From: DATAXI01 sp036266845
GTDB lineage: Bacteria > Verrucomicrobiota > Verrucomicrobiia > Chthoniobacterales > Chthoniobacteraceae
Length of the DNA stretch: 15,808 nucleotides
Direction of reading: 5' to 3'
Assembly: GCA_036266845.1 (NCBI GenBank)
Contig: DATAXI010000224.1
Span: forward strand, 1 to 15,808
Below the pieces are notes generated by a model, which worked only from the letters and a program-made list of their open reading frames with translations, searched no databases and had not been told where the DNA came from. The position numbers were made by a program, and so were the translations under genes. Below, in pieces: positions 1 through 7,383 of this stretch (the first letter of the stretch is position 1; each line of letters begins with the position of its first letter).

Positions 1-177
1 GAATTGGAAACCCAGGGACGTATCCACCGCAAACCGCATCTTCAGCCCTTTGCCTTGCTCTTTCGCCGCCCATCTGCGACCAATATCTATGTTTTTGGAA
101 AATCGCCGCCTTCGAGGCGACACGGCCGCGGCAATCACCGCCCGAAATCCTCTTTTTCTCGAAGGCGCCATTCTTCC
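1..177. other. Upstream region of desaturase gene, no gene supported
   Basis: The reading frame of the desaturase is open from the window edge (a TTG lies at position 4). The residues it would encode are rich in Arg, His and Pro and resemble no desaturase N-terminus, so I treat this stretch as non-coding or as the end of something outside the window. A 9-bp inverted repeat is present: GCCTTCGAG at 108-116 and CTCGAAGGC at 158-166. The left arm can also form its own 5-bp hairpin (CGCCT/AGGCG). A pyrimidine-rich run sits at 149-160. These could belong to a leader or to a terminator of an upstream gene, but no clear promoter or ribosome binding site is visible. Confidence 0.35.
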
Positions 178-1188
178 ATGAGAACGGGCCAGGAATTGAT
201 TCTCGCAACCAGGAGATACGCGACGGATTCCACCGGCAGGAGTTGGTGGTACGTTCTATCCACGGCATTCCTTCTCGCGCTCGCCCTTGCCGGAACTCTC
301 TGGAACGTGCACCCGGCGGCGAAATACCTGTGCAGCATCCTGAGCGGCCTGCTGCTTCTGAGATTGTTTGTCATCTACCACGACCAGCAGCACCATGCCA
401 TCCTGCCGAGATCGCGCATCGCGGAAGGATTCATGCGCGTTTTCGGAATCTTCGCTTTGAGCGCGAGCAGTGTGTGGCGCAGCTCGCATAATCATCACCA
501 TAATCATAACTCGAAGCTGCGGGGCTCCCAGATCGGTTCCTTTCCGGTCATGACCCGCAGCCAGTTTGAAAAAGCCGCCGCCTCGGACCGGCGCAAATAC
601 CTGTCGATGCGGCATCCGCTCATGATCCTCTTCGGCTACTTCTCGATGTTTCTTTTCGGGATGTGCATCAATCCGTTTCTGAACGATCCGAAGAAGCACT
701 ACGACTGTCTCATTGCTCTGATTGTCCACCTCGCGATCAGCGCCGTGCTGGTCACTTTCTGGGGCTGGCAGCAGCTTATTTTGACGCAAACGCTGCCGCA
801 CTTCATCACTTATGCGATTGGAAGTTATCTCTTTTACGCCCAGCACAATTTCCCCGGCGTCACTTTCAATGAAAAATCCGGGTGGACCTACGAGAAAGCC
901 GCATTGGAATCATCGAGCTTCATGAAGACCAGCCCGGTCATGGCCTGGTTCACCGCGAACATCGGGTATCACCATGTCCATCATCTCAACGCAAAGATCC
1001 CGTTCTACCGCCTCCCCGAGGTGATTCGCGACATGCCGGAGTTGCAGCATGCGAAGACCACATCCCTTCACCCCCTGGAGATTTGGCGCTGCCTTCGCCT
1101 GAAGGTCTGGGACGTGGAACTCCAGCGCATGATCAGTCTCCGTGAGATGACCCTGGGCGCCGGCAGTCCCGAAACAGCACCGGCGTAG
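178..1188 (+). CDS. Membrane fatty acid desaturase family protein
   Basis: This is a 336-residue integral-membrane di-iron desaturase/hydroxylase-type enzyme (fatty acid desaturase family, PF00487 type). It would use O2 and electrons to introduce a double bond or hydroxyl into a lipid acyl chain. All three histidine clusters are visible: HDQQHH at 68-73, HNHHHNHN at 104-111, and HHVHH at 265-269 in a GYHHVHHLN context. Hydrophobic stretches around residues 24-42, 49-67, 147-167 and 176-220 fit the usual membrane segments. I chose the ATG at 178 because the open frame upstream encodes a basic, non-membrane sequence unlike the family; no Shine-Dalgarno site decides it. lpxD follows after 34 bp on the same strand, so the two may be co-transcribed. 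The substrate (phospholipid, free or ACP-linked acyl chain, carotenoid-like lipid) cannot be told from sequence. Family assignment is solid, function within it open. Confidence 0.9.
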   Translation: MRTGQELILATRRYATDSTGRSWWYVLSTAFLLALALAGTLWNVHPAAKYLCSILSGLLLLRLFVIYHDQQHHAILPRSRIAEGFMRVFGIFALSASSVWRSSHNHHHNHNSKLRGSQIGSFPVMTRSQFEKAAASDRRKYLSMRHPLMILFGYFSMFLFGMCINPFLNDPKKHYDCLIALIVHLAISAVLVTFWGWQQLILTQTLPHFITYAIGSYLFYAQHNFPGVTFNEKSGWTYEKAALESSSFMKTSPVMAWFTANIGYHHVHHLNAKIPFYRLPEVIRDMPELQHAKTTSLHPLEIWRCLRLKVWDVELQRMISLREMTLGAGSPETAPA

Positions 1189-1222
1189 CGCTGAACGCCC
1201 CGTTTCAAGTCATCCATTCAAC

Positions 1223-2266
1223 ATGATATCCTTCACCGTTTCCGAAATTGCCGAGCGTGTCCGGGGGGAAGTTCATGGAGACGGCTCCGTCCGTCTTAGC
1301 GGGATTGCCACCGCGGAGAATGCCCGGGAGGGCGATCTCACATTCGCGGACAAACAGGATTTCTTTGCCGCGGCGGAAGAGAGTTCCGCATCGGCGATCC
1401 TGGTTTCGGGCGATTTCATGCCCGCAAGGAAGGTGCTCATCCGCGTTCGCAATGCGCGTATCGCCGTGGCCAGGCTGTTGCCCGTTTTCTTCCCGCCCGA
1501 GAAGCTTGCGCCCGGGATCGACCCTGGCGCAAAGGTGGCGGCGTCCGCCCGAGTGGATCCTGCGGCGCACATTGGCCCCGGCTGCGTGATCGGCGAGGGG
1601 GTCGAGATCGGGCCGCGGTCCGCGCTGATGGGAGGCAATCACATTGGAAAGGAATGCCGGCTTGGGGAAGACGTGCAACTCTTTCCCAATGTCGTGGTCT
1701 ATGCGCAGACCGTCATCGGGAATCGCGTGACCATTCATGCGGGCACAACGATCGGCTCTGACGGCTACGGCTACGTCTTCGATGAGGGGCGTCACCGCAA
1801 GGTCCTCCAGGTGGGGAACGTCGTGATCCATGACGATGTCGAGATCGGGGCAAATTCAGCCATTGATCGCGGCGCGCTCGGGTCCACGGTGATTGGCGCG
1901 GGCACCAAAATTGATAATCTCGTCCACGTTGCGCACAACGTAGTGATCGGAAATCATTGCCTCGTCATGGGACAGGTGGGTTTCGCCGGCAGCACCCAAT
2001 TGGGAGACTACGCGGTCATCGCTTCACAGTCCGGGATCGCCGGTCATTTGAAACTGGGCAGGCAATCGACAGTCGGCGCGAAGTCGGGAGTCATGCGCGA
2101 CATTCCGGATGGCGGAACCGTGCTTGGGCTGCCCGCAATGCCGGATAAACAGACAAAGCGGCAGTGGGTGGCAGTCCAGCAATTGCCGGAAATGCTTCGG
2201 CGCGTCCGGGAGCTCGAGAAACAGGTGGAGCAACTGAATGCCCGGGCTCTGCCGGCCGGTTCTTGA
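1223..2266 (+). CDS. lpxD: UDP-3-O-(3-hydroxyacyl)glucosamine N-acyltransferase LpxD
   Basis: LpxD adds the second (N-linked) 3-hydroxyacyl chain from acyl-ACP to UDP-3-O-acylglucosamine, the third step of lipid A synthesis, in the cytoplasm. The 347-residue length is normal for the family (E. coli about 341). The N-terminal uridine-binding domain spans roughly residues 1-100, followed by left-handed beta-helix hexapeptide repeats (about 105-295; many IG or V-G turns). The motif GSDGYGYVF at 178-186, the IDRG stretch at 214-217 and the catalytic histidine in HVAHNV (His238, matching E. coli His239) are all present. A C-terminal helix (about 318-342) closes the protein, as in characterised LpxD. 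No lpxA, fabZ, bamA or skp neighbours are present, unlike the usual proteobacterial cluster. Instead it follows a desaturase gene by 34 bp. No strong Shine-Dalgarno precedes the ATG. Confidence 0.95.
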   Translation: MISFTVSEIAERVRGEVHGDGSVRLSGIATAENAREGDLTFADKQDFFAAAEESSASAILVSGDFMPARKVLIRVRNARIAVARLLPVFFPPEKLAPGIDPGAKVAASARVDPAAHIGPGCVIGEGVEIGPRSALMGGNHIGKECRLGEDVQLFPNVVVYAQTVIGNRVTIHAGTTIGSDGYGYVFDEGRHRKVLQVGNVVIHDDVEIGANSAIDRGALGSTVIGAGTKIDNLVHVAHNVVIGNHCLVMGQVGFAGSTQLGDYAVIASQSGIAGHLKLGRQSTVGAKSGVMRDIPDGGTVLGLPAMPDKQTKRQWVAVQQLPEMLRRVRELEKQVEQLNARALPAGS

Positions 2267-2286
2267 GTGGAGGGGAAACCGCCGGC
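2251..2286 (+). terminator. Bulged GC-rich hairpin over the lpxD stop codon
   Basis: GCCGGCCGGTT at 2251-2261 can pair with AACCGCCGGC at 2277-2286 with one bulged base, giving about 10 pairs around a 15-nt loop that contains the lpxD stop codon (2264-2266). No U-run follows, so it is not a standard intrinsic terminator. It may stabilise the 3' end or act in a factor-dependent stop. Confidence 0.3.
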
Positions 2287-2473
2287 CGTCTGATCAGCGC
2301 CAATACCGGCTCATTTGCGCTTCCGCAGAGTCCAAAGGCGCGGAGCATCCGGCGGCAAGGGCCATCCCGATTAAGATGAGCCAGGGGCAGTTTGCAAACG
2401 GAGATTCAAGTCAGGACACTTTCCTAATTTGATATATCATTCGCAATTTGCGGGATTCGTGGCACAATCAGCG

Positions 2474-2785
2474 ATGCCAACCCCTTTCAGTGGATCGATT
2501 TCCCCGCGCGGCCCCGATGTTGTGACAGAAGAACTGGCGGTTGCGTTGTCAGGACAAAACGATTTTGAATTCAAACCATTATTCGAGCTTGTTTATGGAA
2601 ATCTGCGTGCTCGAAAGTCCGCCAGCGGAAGTGAAGAGATTTTGCGTCTGAGAACTTATGAGAAGCTCCAGGGCCTGGTCCTCCGCGGCATGGTGAAGAA
2701 AACAATCACCGAAAGTGCCAAGAAATATCAGGGTCTGGCTTCGCTCGCATCCCTCTTGCCGTCCGCACCGGGAGAATCCCGTTGA
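2474..2785 (+). CDS. Small hypothetical protein (103 aa)
   Basis: I do not recognise this protein. From the ATG at 2474 it has 103 residues; a TTG at 2429 in frame would give 118, but the extra residues look like ordinary leader translation. The first 25 residues are Ser/Pro-rich and probably disordered. The core (about 30-85) has a helical pattern with a basic segment around residues 46-82 (many Arg and Lys), which could contact nucleic acid, but no named motif is visible. Base composition is clearly less GC-rich than the neighbours (about 42% over 2521-2580, against roughly 60% or more typical here). It lies 207 bp after lpxD and 122 bp before another small gene on the same strand. No signal peptide, membrane segment or cysteine is present. 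Confidence 0.6.
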   Translation: MPTPFSGSISPRGPDVVTEELAVALSGQNDFEFKPLFELVYGNLRARKSASGSEEILRLRTYEKLQGLVLRGMVKKTITESAKKYQGLASLASLLPSAPGESR

Positions 2786-2907
2786 AGAGGGACATTTGTT
2801 TGCGATTATCTGCGGCGCCAGACGGCGGATTGCCGCCGCGAATGAAATGAAAGACCATCGGAACATTCCCGGCGGGCTCCATTAACCCATGTTTTGGAAA
2901 ATAACTT

Positions 2908-3117
2908 ATGAGTATTGATTTCGAAGAAGTGCGCTCCATCGTTGAGGCTGCAAAGAAAAGGGGGGCAATCACGGAAGCCGGCAGTGAACATGCCGGAGTT
3001 TTGGCATCCGATGGGCTGGATAAAACCTCGAGCGGAGTGGTCTTGCCGGAATGGCTCAAAAACGGGATCCGGATGCCTGACACCGAGGATCGATCAGGCC
3101 CGGATTTTCAAGAATAA
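2908..3117 (+). CDS. Small acidic hypothetical protein (69 aa)
   Basis: This is an unrecognised 69-residue acidic protein. An N-terminal helix is likely (FEEVRSIVEAAKKRG, 5-19), followed by a polar, glycine-containing and probably flexible tail with VVLPEWLKNGIRMPD at 44-58. A weak purine run (GGAAA) ends about 7 bases before the ATG, a tolerable ribosome binding site. It shares strand and low-GC character with the preceding 103-residue gene, and the two may be one transcript. Nothing in it suggests an enzyme. Antitoxin-like or adaptor roles are possible for a protein this size but there is no positive evidence. A random ORF cannot be excluded. Confidence 0.45.
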   Translation: MSIDFEEVRSIVEAAKKRGAITEAGSEHAGVLASDGLDKTSSGVVLPEWLKNGIRMPDTEDRSGPDFQE

Positions 3118-3329
3118 TCGGGCAAGGACATTTTTTTGGGTAAGCAGCCCGTCCGGCCAATCGTCCGCCGGAAGTGCCTTCAGAGACTTTCCTGCACGCG
3201 CATTCAGCCGGGTTGACTCAAGGGTATTTTGAGGTGAGTATCTTTCGTTTCGTTCAGGACCAGTCGCCACCATCCGTCTGAGGGTCGCTGCCATCGTGAG
3301 GCGCTCGAAATTTTTTTGAGTCACTCATT
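3118..3329 (+). other. Leader region of the GT4/GH130 operon
   Basis: This 212-bp gap holds T-runs at about 3130-3137 and 3311-3317. The second lies inside a small imperfect palindrome (CTCGAAA...TTTGAG) 13 bp before the GT4 start codon. No convincing sigma70 promoter or ribosome binding site was found by eye. The promoter for 3330-7072 most likely lies here because the gap separates unrelated genes. Confidence 0.3.
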
Positions 3330-5624
3330 ATGGAGAAAACACCCAATACGAAACACATCGCCTTTCTCGGCGATTACGAGCCGCGGCGGTGCGGCATCGC
3401 CACTTTCACGGCGGACATTTGCGAGGCCATCGCGGCGGAATTTCCGGATGCGGATTGCATTGTCGAGTCAGTCAATGACCGGCCGGAAGGTTATGATTAT
3501 CCGCCGCGGGTGCGCTTTGAGATCGATGAAAAAGAAATCGATTCCTACCGGCGGGCGGCGAATTTCCTCAAAATCAATAATGTCGAAGTGGTCTCCGTGC
3601 AGCATGAGTTTGGCATCTATGGCGGACCGGCCGGGAGCCATTTGCTGGCATTGTTGCGGGATGTGCGGCTGCCGGTGGTGACGACTCTGCACACCGTACT
3701 GCGCGAGCCGAACAGCGAGCAGCGCATGGTCATGGAGCAACTCGATTTGCTTTCGGACCGGTTCATCGTGATGGCGGAACGTGGCAAGCATTTGCTGGAG
3801 ACGGTTTATGGGGTGGCGCCGGAAAAAATCGACCTCATCCCGCATGGGGTGATCGACATGCCTTTCATCGATTCGAACTTCTACAAGGACCTGTTTCAAG
3901 TGGAGGGGAAGACGGTGCTGCTGACTTTCGGGCTACTTTCGCCGAACAAGGGAATCGAGCATGTCATCGAGGCGATGCCGGCAATTCTCGCCAGGCACCC
4001 GAACGTGGTTTACATAATCCTTGGCGCCACCCATCCGAATATCGTTGCCGCGGAGGGCGAGGCGTACCGGAACCGGCTGGAGCGATTGTGCCACGAGCGC
4101 GGTGTGACGGAGAGCGTGATCTTCCACAACCGATTCGCAGCACTGGAGGAATTGAAGGAATTCATCGGCGCGGCGGATATTTACATCACGCCGTATCTCA
4201 ACGAAGCGCAGGTCACCTCCGGCACGCTGGCCTATACCTTTGGAGCGGGAAAGGCGCTTATCTCGACGCCTTATTGGCATGCGCAGGAATTGCTTGCGGG
4301 GGACAGGGGCATCCTGGTGCCTTTTGCCAGCGGACCGGCGATTGCGGACGCGGTAAATCATTTTCTCTCGAACCCGACGCTGATGACGGCCATGCGGAAG
4401 AGGGCATGGAAAGCGGGGCGGGAGATGATATGGCCGGTGGTGGCGCGTCGTTACATGGAGAGCTTTGAAAAGGCGCGGGCCGGGCTGAGCGCGCAATCCG
4501 TGGCCACGGTCGAAACGCGCCCGGTGGTGAATTACCCGCTCCCGCCGCTCAAGCTCGATCACCTGTTCAGGATGAGCGATCACACGGGCATCTTTCAGCA
4601 CGCCATCTACAATGTGCCGAATTTCCATGAAGCATATTGCACGGATGACAACGCGCGCGCCTTTATCTTTACAGTGCTGATGCAGGAGAGCGGCCTGCGG
4701 GAGCAGGACCGGGAGCAATACCTGGAACTGGAGCGGCTGGGCAGTACTTACCTCGCCTTTCTCTGGTATGCATTTGACGCGAATACCTGCCGCTTCCGGA
4801 ACTTTATGAGCCATGAGCGGAAGTGGATAGAAGTCCACGGCTCCGAGGATAGCCATTCGCGCGCCCTATGGGCGGCGGGAACGGCGCTCGGACGCTCGCG
4901 GAATGAAGGCCACCGCAATCTCTGCGGTCTTCTTTTTCAGCGCGGGCTTGCGCCCGTGGCGCGGTTCAGTTCCCCGCGGGCATGGGCCTTTGCCATCATC
5001 GCAATCCATGAGTATTTGAGGACGTTTGCAGGCGACCGGGTGGTCAGCCAGACACGGGACGTATTGACGAATATGCTGGCGGATCTTTACCGCGCAAATT
5101 CCGCGCCGGACTGGAAGTGGTTTGAACGCGTCGCCACTTATGACAATGCAAAGCTTTCCCACGCGATGATCCTGAGCGGACAATGGACCTCGCAAACGGA
5201 GATTCTCGACATCGGGCTGACCTCGCTGCGCTGGCTGCTCGACGCACAGACCGCGGAGGATGGACACTTCGCGCCGATTGGCTGCCATGGGTTCTGGAAG
5301 CGCGGCGGCAAGCCTGCCCGGTTCGATCAGCAACCGCTCGAGGCCCATGCGATGATCTCCGCCTGTCTTGAGGCATTTGCCGCCACGCGCGATGAATTTT
5401 GGCGAAACGGGGCGCGCCGCTGTTTCGAATGGTTCCTGGGCAAAAACGACCTCGGCAGGTCTCTCTACGACCCGACGACCGGCGGCTGCCGCGATGCCCT
5501 GCTTCAGGATCACCTCAATCAAAATCAAGGCGCGGAATCCAGCCTGGCGTTTCATCTTTCCCTCGCGGAACTTGGTCGCGCCGAAGGAGCACGGGTTGCT
5601 GTCACACAATCATGCGCCGCCTGA
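3330..5624 (+). CDS. GT4-family glycosyltransferase fused to a C-terminal six-hairpin-like domain
   Basis: This 764-residue, two-part protein has an N-terminal part (about 1-385) that is a GT-B glycosyltransferase of the GT4 type: the opening FLGDYEPRRCGIATFTADI (12-30), PHGVIDMPF (171-179), TFGLLSPNKGIEHVIEAMP (199-217), and the nucleotide-sugar site region YLNEAQVTSGTLAYTFGAGK (289-308) followed by STPYWHAQELL. The C-terminal part (about 400-764) is not a glycosyltransferase. It is helix-rich with conserved acidic/aromatic clusters YCTDDNARA (436-444), WFERVATYDNAKLSHAM (597-613), FDQQPLEAHAM (665-675) and NQGAESSLAFHLSLAEL (732-748), the pattern expected of an (alpha/alpha)6 barrel sugar-active or sugar-binding fold. 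There is no signal peptide, so it should act in the cytoplasm. Its stop overlaps the GH130 start by 13 bp. I infer that it makes a mannoside that the GH130 partner cleaves. Donor and product are not readable from sequence. Confidence 0.88.
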   Translation: MEKTPNTKHIAFLGDYEPRRCGIATFTADICEAIAAEFPDADCIVESVNDRPEGYDYPPRVRFEIDEKEIDSYRRAANFLKINNVEVVSVQHEFGIYGGPAGSHLLALLRDVRLPVVTTLHTVLREPNSEQRMVMEQLDLLSDRFIVMAERGKHLLETVYGVAPEKIDLIPHGVIDMPFIDSNFYKDLFQVEGKTVLLTFGLLSPNKGIEHVIEAMPAILARHPNVVYIILGATHPNIVAAEGEAYRNRLERLCHERGVTESVIFHNRFAALEELKEFIGAADIYITPYLNEAQVTSGTLAYTFGAGKALISTPYWHAQELLAGDRGILVPFASGPAIADAVNHFLSNPTLMTAMRKRAWKAGREMIWPVVARRYMESFEKARAGLSAQSVATVETRPVVNYPLPPLKLDHLFRMSDHTGIFQHAIYNVPNFHEAYCTDDNARAFIFTVLMQESGLREQDREQYLELERLGSTYLAFLWYAFDANTCRFRNFMSHERKWIEVHGSEDSHSRALWAAGTALGRSRNEGHRNLCGLLFQRGLAPVARFSSPRAWAFAIIAIHEYLRTFAGDRVVSQTRDVLTNMLADLYRANSAPDWKWFERVATYDNAKLSHAMILSGQWTSQTEILDIGLTSLRWLLDAQTAEDGHFAPIGCHGFWKRGGKPARFDQQPLEAHAMISACLEAFAATRDEFWRNGARRCFEWFLGKNDLGRSLYDPTTGGCRDALLQDHLNQNQGAESSLAFHLSLAELGRAEGARVAVTQSCAA

Positions 5625-7072
5625 AGATTACGCCGTCGGAGGTTACATTCCGTCCGGACAGTTCGCGCGTTCTGATTCGTCCGTTTGTCCCGTCCGATTC
5701 CGCACGGGTGGTGAATATCATCGGCCGGGCATTGGCGCTCAGTGAAGCCGAGACTGCGGAACAGCTCGCAGACATCACCGCGGAATTCGGCGACCGGCAT
5801 TCGGATATCCAGGCGACCTGGCGTTTGCATTTCGAGCGGGTAAAGGCCCACGTATTCAGCAGCCGTCCCATTTCCGACAATCGGCGCCTGTATATCGGAG
5901 CGCTGTTTTCAGGCGAGTATGCTCTGGAATCGGCCGCACTTTTCAATCCCTCCATCGTGCCGCATCCGGATCAGACCGGGCTCGATCCCGGTGATCTTCG
6001 TTTTATCCTCAGCCTTCGCGCAACGGGCGAGGGCCACATTTCGTCCATCGAGTTCCGGGTTGGGGTCATCCACGCCGATCTTCGGCTGTCGGTCGAAAAG
6101 CCGTCGAGGTTTGTAAGCGCACCGGTGCTGAACCGGAACCCCACCTACCGCAAGGAGGTCTTCCTTCACAAGCTGATGGAGATGGGATTTGAGAACGACT
6201 GGTCCCAGCGCGTCATGGAGCTGCTGGGCGATAACTTCACATTCAGCGAACTGGAGCGCGCCATGCGCCAGGCCGCGCCGGGGTCCGCACCGCTGGCGCG
6301 CGAAGTGCAGCGGACGACGGAATGCGTCCGCTGGCTGGCGGAATCCAACTACGAAATTCATTTCAATCCCGCGCTGGCGGTCGCGGAGCGCATCATCTTC
6401 CCGGTTTCCTCAAACGAGAGCAACGGCATGGAGGATGCGCGCTTTGTGCGCTTTGTGGAGGAGGACGGCAGCGTCCTTTATTACGCCACATACACCGCCT
6501 ACAACGGGCGCGCAATCCTGCCGCAACTGCTGGAGACTTCCGATTTCCTCAACTTCCGCGCCGTGACCCTCAATGGCCGCGCGGTACAGAACAAGGGAAT
6601 GGCTCTCTTCCCGCGCCGGATCGGCGGGCAGTACGCGATGATCTCCCGGCAGGATGATGAGAATCTCTTTCTGATGTTCTCCGGGAATCCGCACTTTTGG
6701 AGTGATCCCAAGCTGCTGCGCAAACCCGGGGAACCGTGGGAAGGGGTGAAGATCGGCAACTGCGGCTCACCCATTGAAACGGATGCCGGGTGGCTGGTCA
6801 TCACCCACGGTGTCGGGCCCATGCGCAAGTATTGCATCGGGGCGATGCTCCTCGATCTCGAGGACCCGTCAAAGGTCCTCAGCCATCTTCGCGAACCGCT
6901 CCTCACCGCGGAAGGGAGTGGACGGGAGGGTTACGTTCCGAACGTGGTTTATACCTGTGGCGCCCTGGTGCACGGTGGGCGCCTGATTTTACCCTACGGC
7001 CTCAGTGATACCGCAACCACTATCGCGACCATGGACCTCGGGCAACTGCTTGCCTGCTTAAAGCCGTCCTGA
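5612..7072 (+). CDS. GH130 family protein (beta-mannoside phosphorylase or mannosidase)
   Basis: GH130 enzymes are five-bladed beta-propellers that phosphorolyse or hydrolyse beta-1,4- or beta-1,2-mannosides. Visible motifs are NGMEDARFVRF (271-281) with the presumed catalytic acid Asp275, NKGMALFPRR (327-336), MISRQDDENLFLMFSG (343-358), GNCGSPIETDAGWLVITHGVG (in two pieces, 382-391 and 392-402), and LPYGLSDTATTIATMDLGQL near the C-terminus. The 486 residues exceed the roughly 320-350 of classical phosphorylases because of an N-terminal region of about 165 residues containing GEGHISSIEFRVG (139-151), a feature of longer members of the family. I chose the ATG at 5612, which overlaps the upstream gene by 13 bp; the open frame before it is only antisense-like sequence. 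There is no signal peptide, so it is a cytoplasmic partner of the GT4 protein. Whether it is a phosphorylase or hydrolase needs alignment of the phosphate-binding residues. Confidence 0.92.
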   Translation: MRRLKITPSEVTFRPDSSRVLIRPFVPSDSARVVNIIGRALALSEAETAEQLADITAEFGDRHSDIQATWRLHFERVKAHVFSSRPISDNRRLYIGALFSGEYALESAALFNPSIVPHPDQTGLDPGDLRFILSLRATGEGHISSIEFRVGVIHADLRLSVEKPSRFVSAPVLNRNPTYRKEVFLHKLMEMGFENDWSQRVMELLGDNFTFSELERAMRQAAPGSAPLAREVQRTTECVRWLAESNYEIHFNPALAVAERIIFPVSSNESNGMEDARFVRFVEEDGSVLYYATYTAYNGRAILPQLLETSDFLNFRAVTLNGRAVQNKGMALFPRRIGGQYAMISRQDDENLFLMFSGNPHFWSDPKLLRKPGEPWEGVKIGNCGSPIETDAGWLVITHGVGPMRKYCIGAMLLDLEDPSKVLSHLREPLLTAEGSGREGYVPNVVYTCGALVHGGRLILPYGLSDTATTIATMDLGQLLACLKPS

Positions 7073-7119
7073 TGGCGTTCTAAAGGCCCTGTTGTCCTGG
7101 AATCCGATGGATGACCGAT

Positions 7120-7326
7120 TTACTTCTTTGCGGTTCGTTCAAATCCTAGTCTGGGGTCGCCACGATGCTCATAAAAGATCGTCAACGTCATGCTCCACGA
7201 CTCATTGTTCATGGATTCCGACTGCAGGACCTGGTGAATCTCGACAGAGGAATTCTCTTCGAGCCAGCGATTCACAGCATCTTCCATTTCATTGGAATGA
7301 GTCACCGTAAAGACTTTGATATTCAT
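7120..7326 (-). CDS. Small conserved-type hypothetical protein (68 aa)
   Basis: This 68-residue protein appears to follow a beta-alpha-beta-beta pattern: a strand IKVFTVTH (3-10), a helix MEDAVNRWLEEN (14-25), a strand VEIHQVLQSES (28-38) and a strand SMTLTIFYEHR (45-55). The alternating QSES...W.MTLTIFYE pattern looks like a widespread family of tiny bacterial proteins of unknown role, judging from memory rather than a search. It converges with the GH130 gene (47-bp gap) and lies 57 bp downstream of the SEC-C gene on the same strand, so the two are probably one transcript. The ATG at 7326 has no clear ribosome binding site. There is no cysteine, signal or membrane segment. Confidence 0.65.
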   Translation of the reverse strand: MNIKVFTVTHSNEMEDAVNRWLEENSSVEIHQVLQSESMNNESWSMTLTIFYEHRGDPRLGFERTAKK

Positions 7327-7383
7327 GGTTGCCGCGGCTGCGTTGGGAAGGTCTGAGAAGGAAGCCGAAACCCAGGTCGCCCT

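Noticed and set aside
4..177. N-terminal extension of the desaturase from a TTG at position 4
   Set aside because: The extra 58 residues are basic and proline-rich with no family resemblance; the ATG at 178 gives a normal desaturase start.
3933..4856. Minus-strand open frame of 307 codons inside the GT4 gene
   Set aside because: Antisense to well-conserved GT4 motifs; no domain features of its own.
5399..5611. Upstream extension of the GH130 gene into the GT4 gene
   Set aside because: The extension would lie entirely inside the GT4 coding frame and encode Arg/Pro-rich sequence. The ATG at 5612 gives a sensible overlap start.
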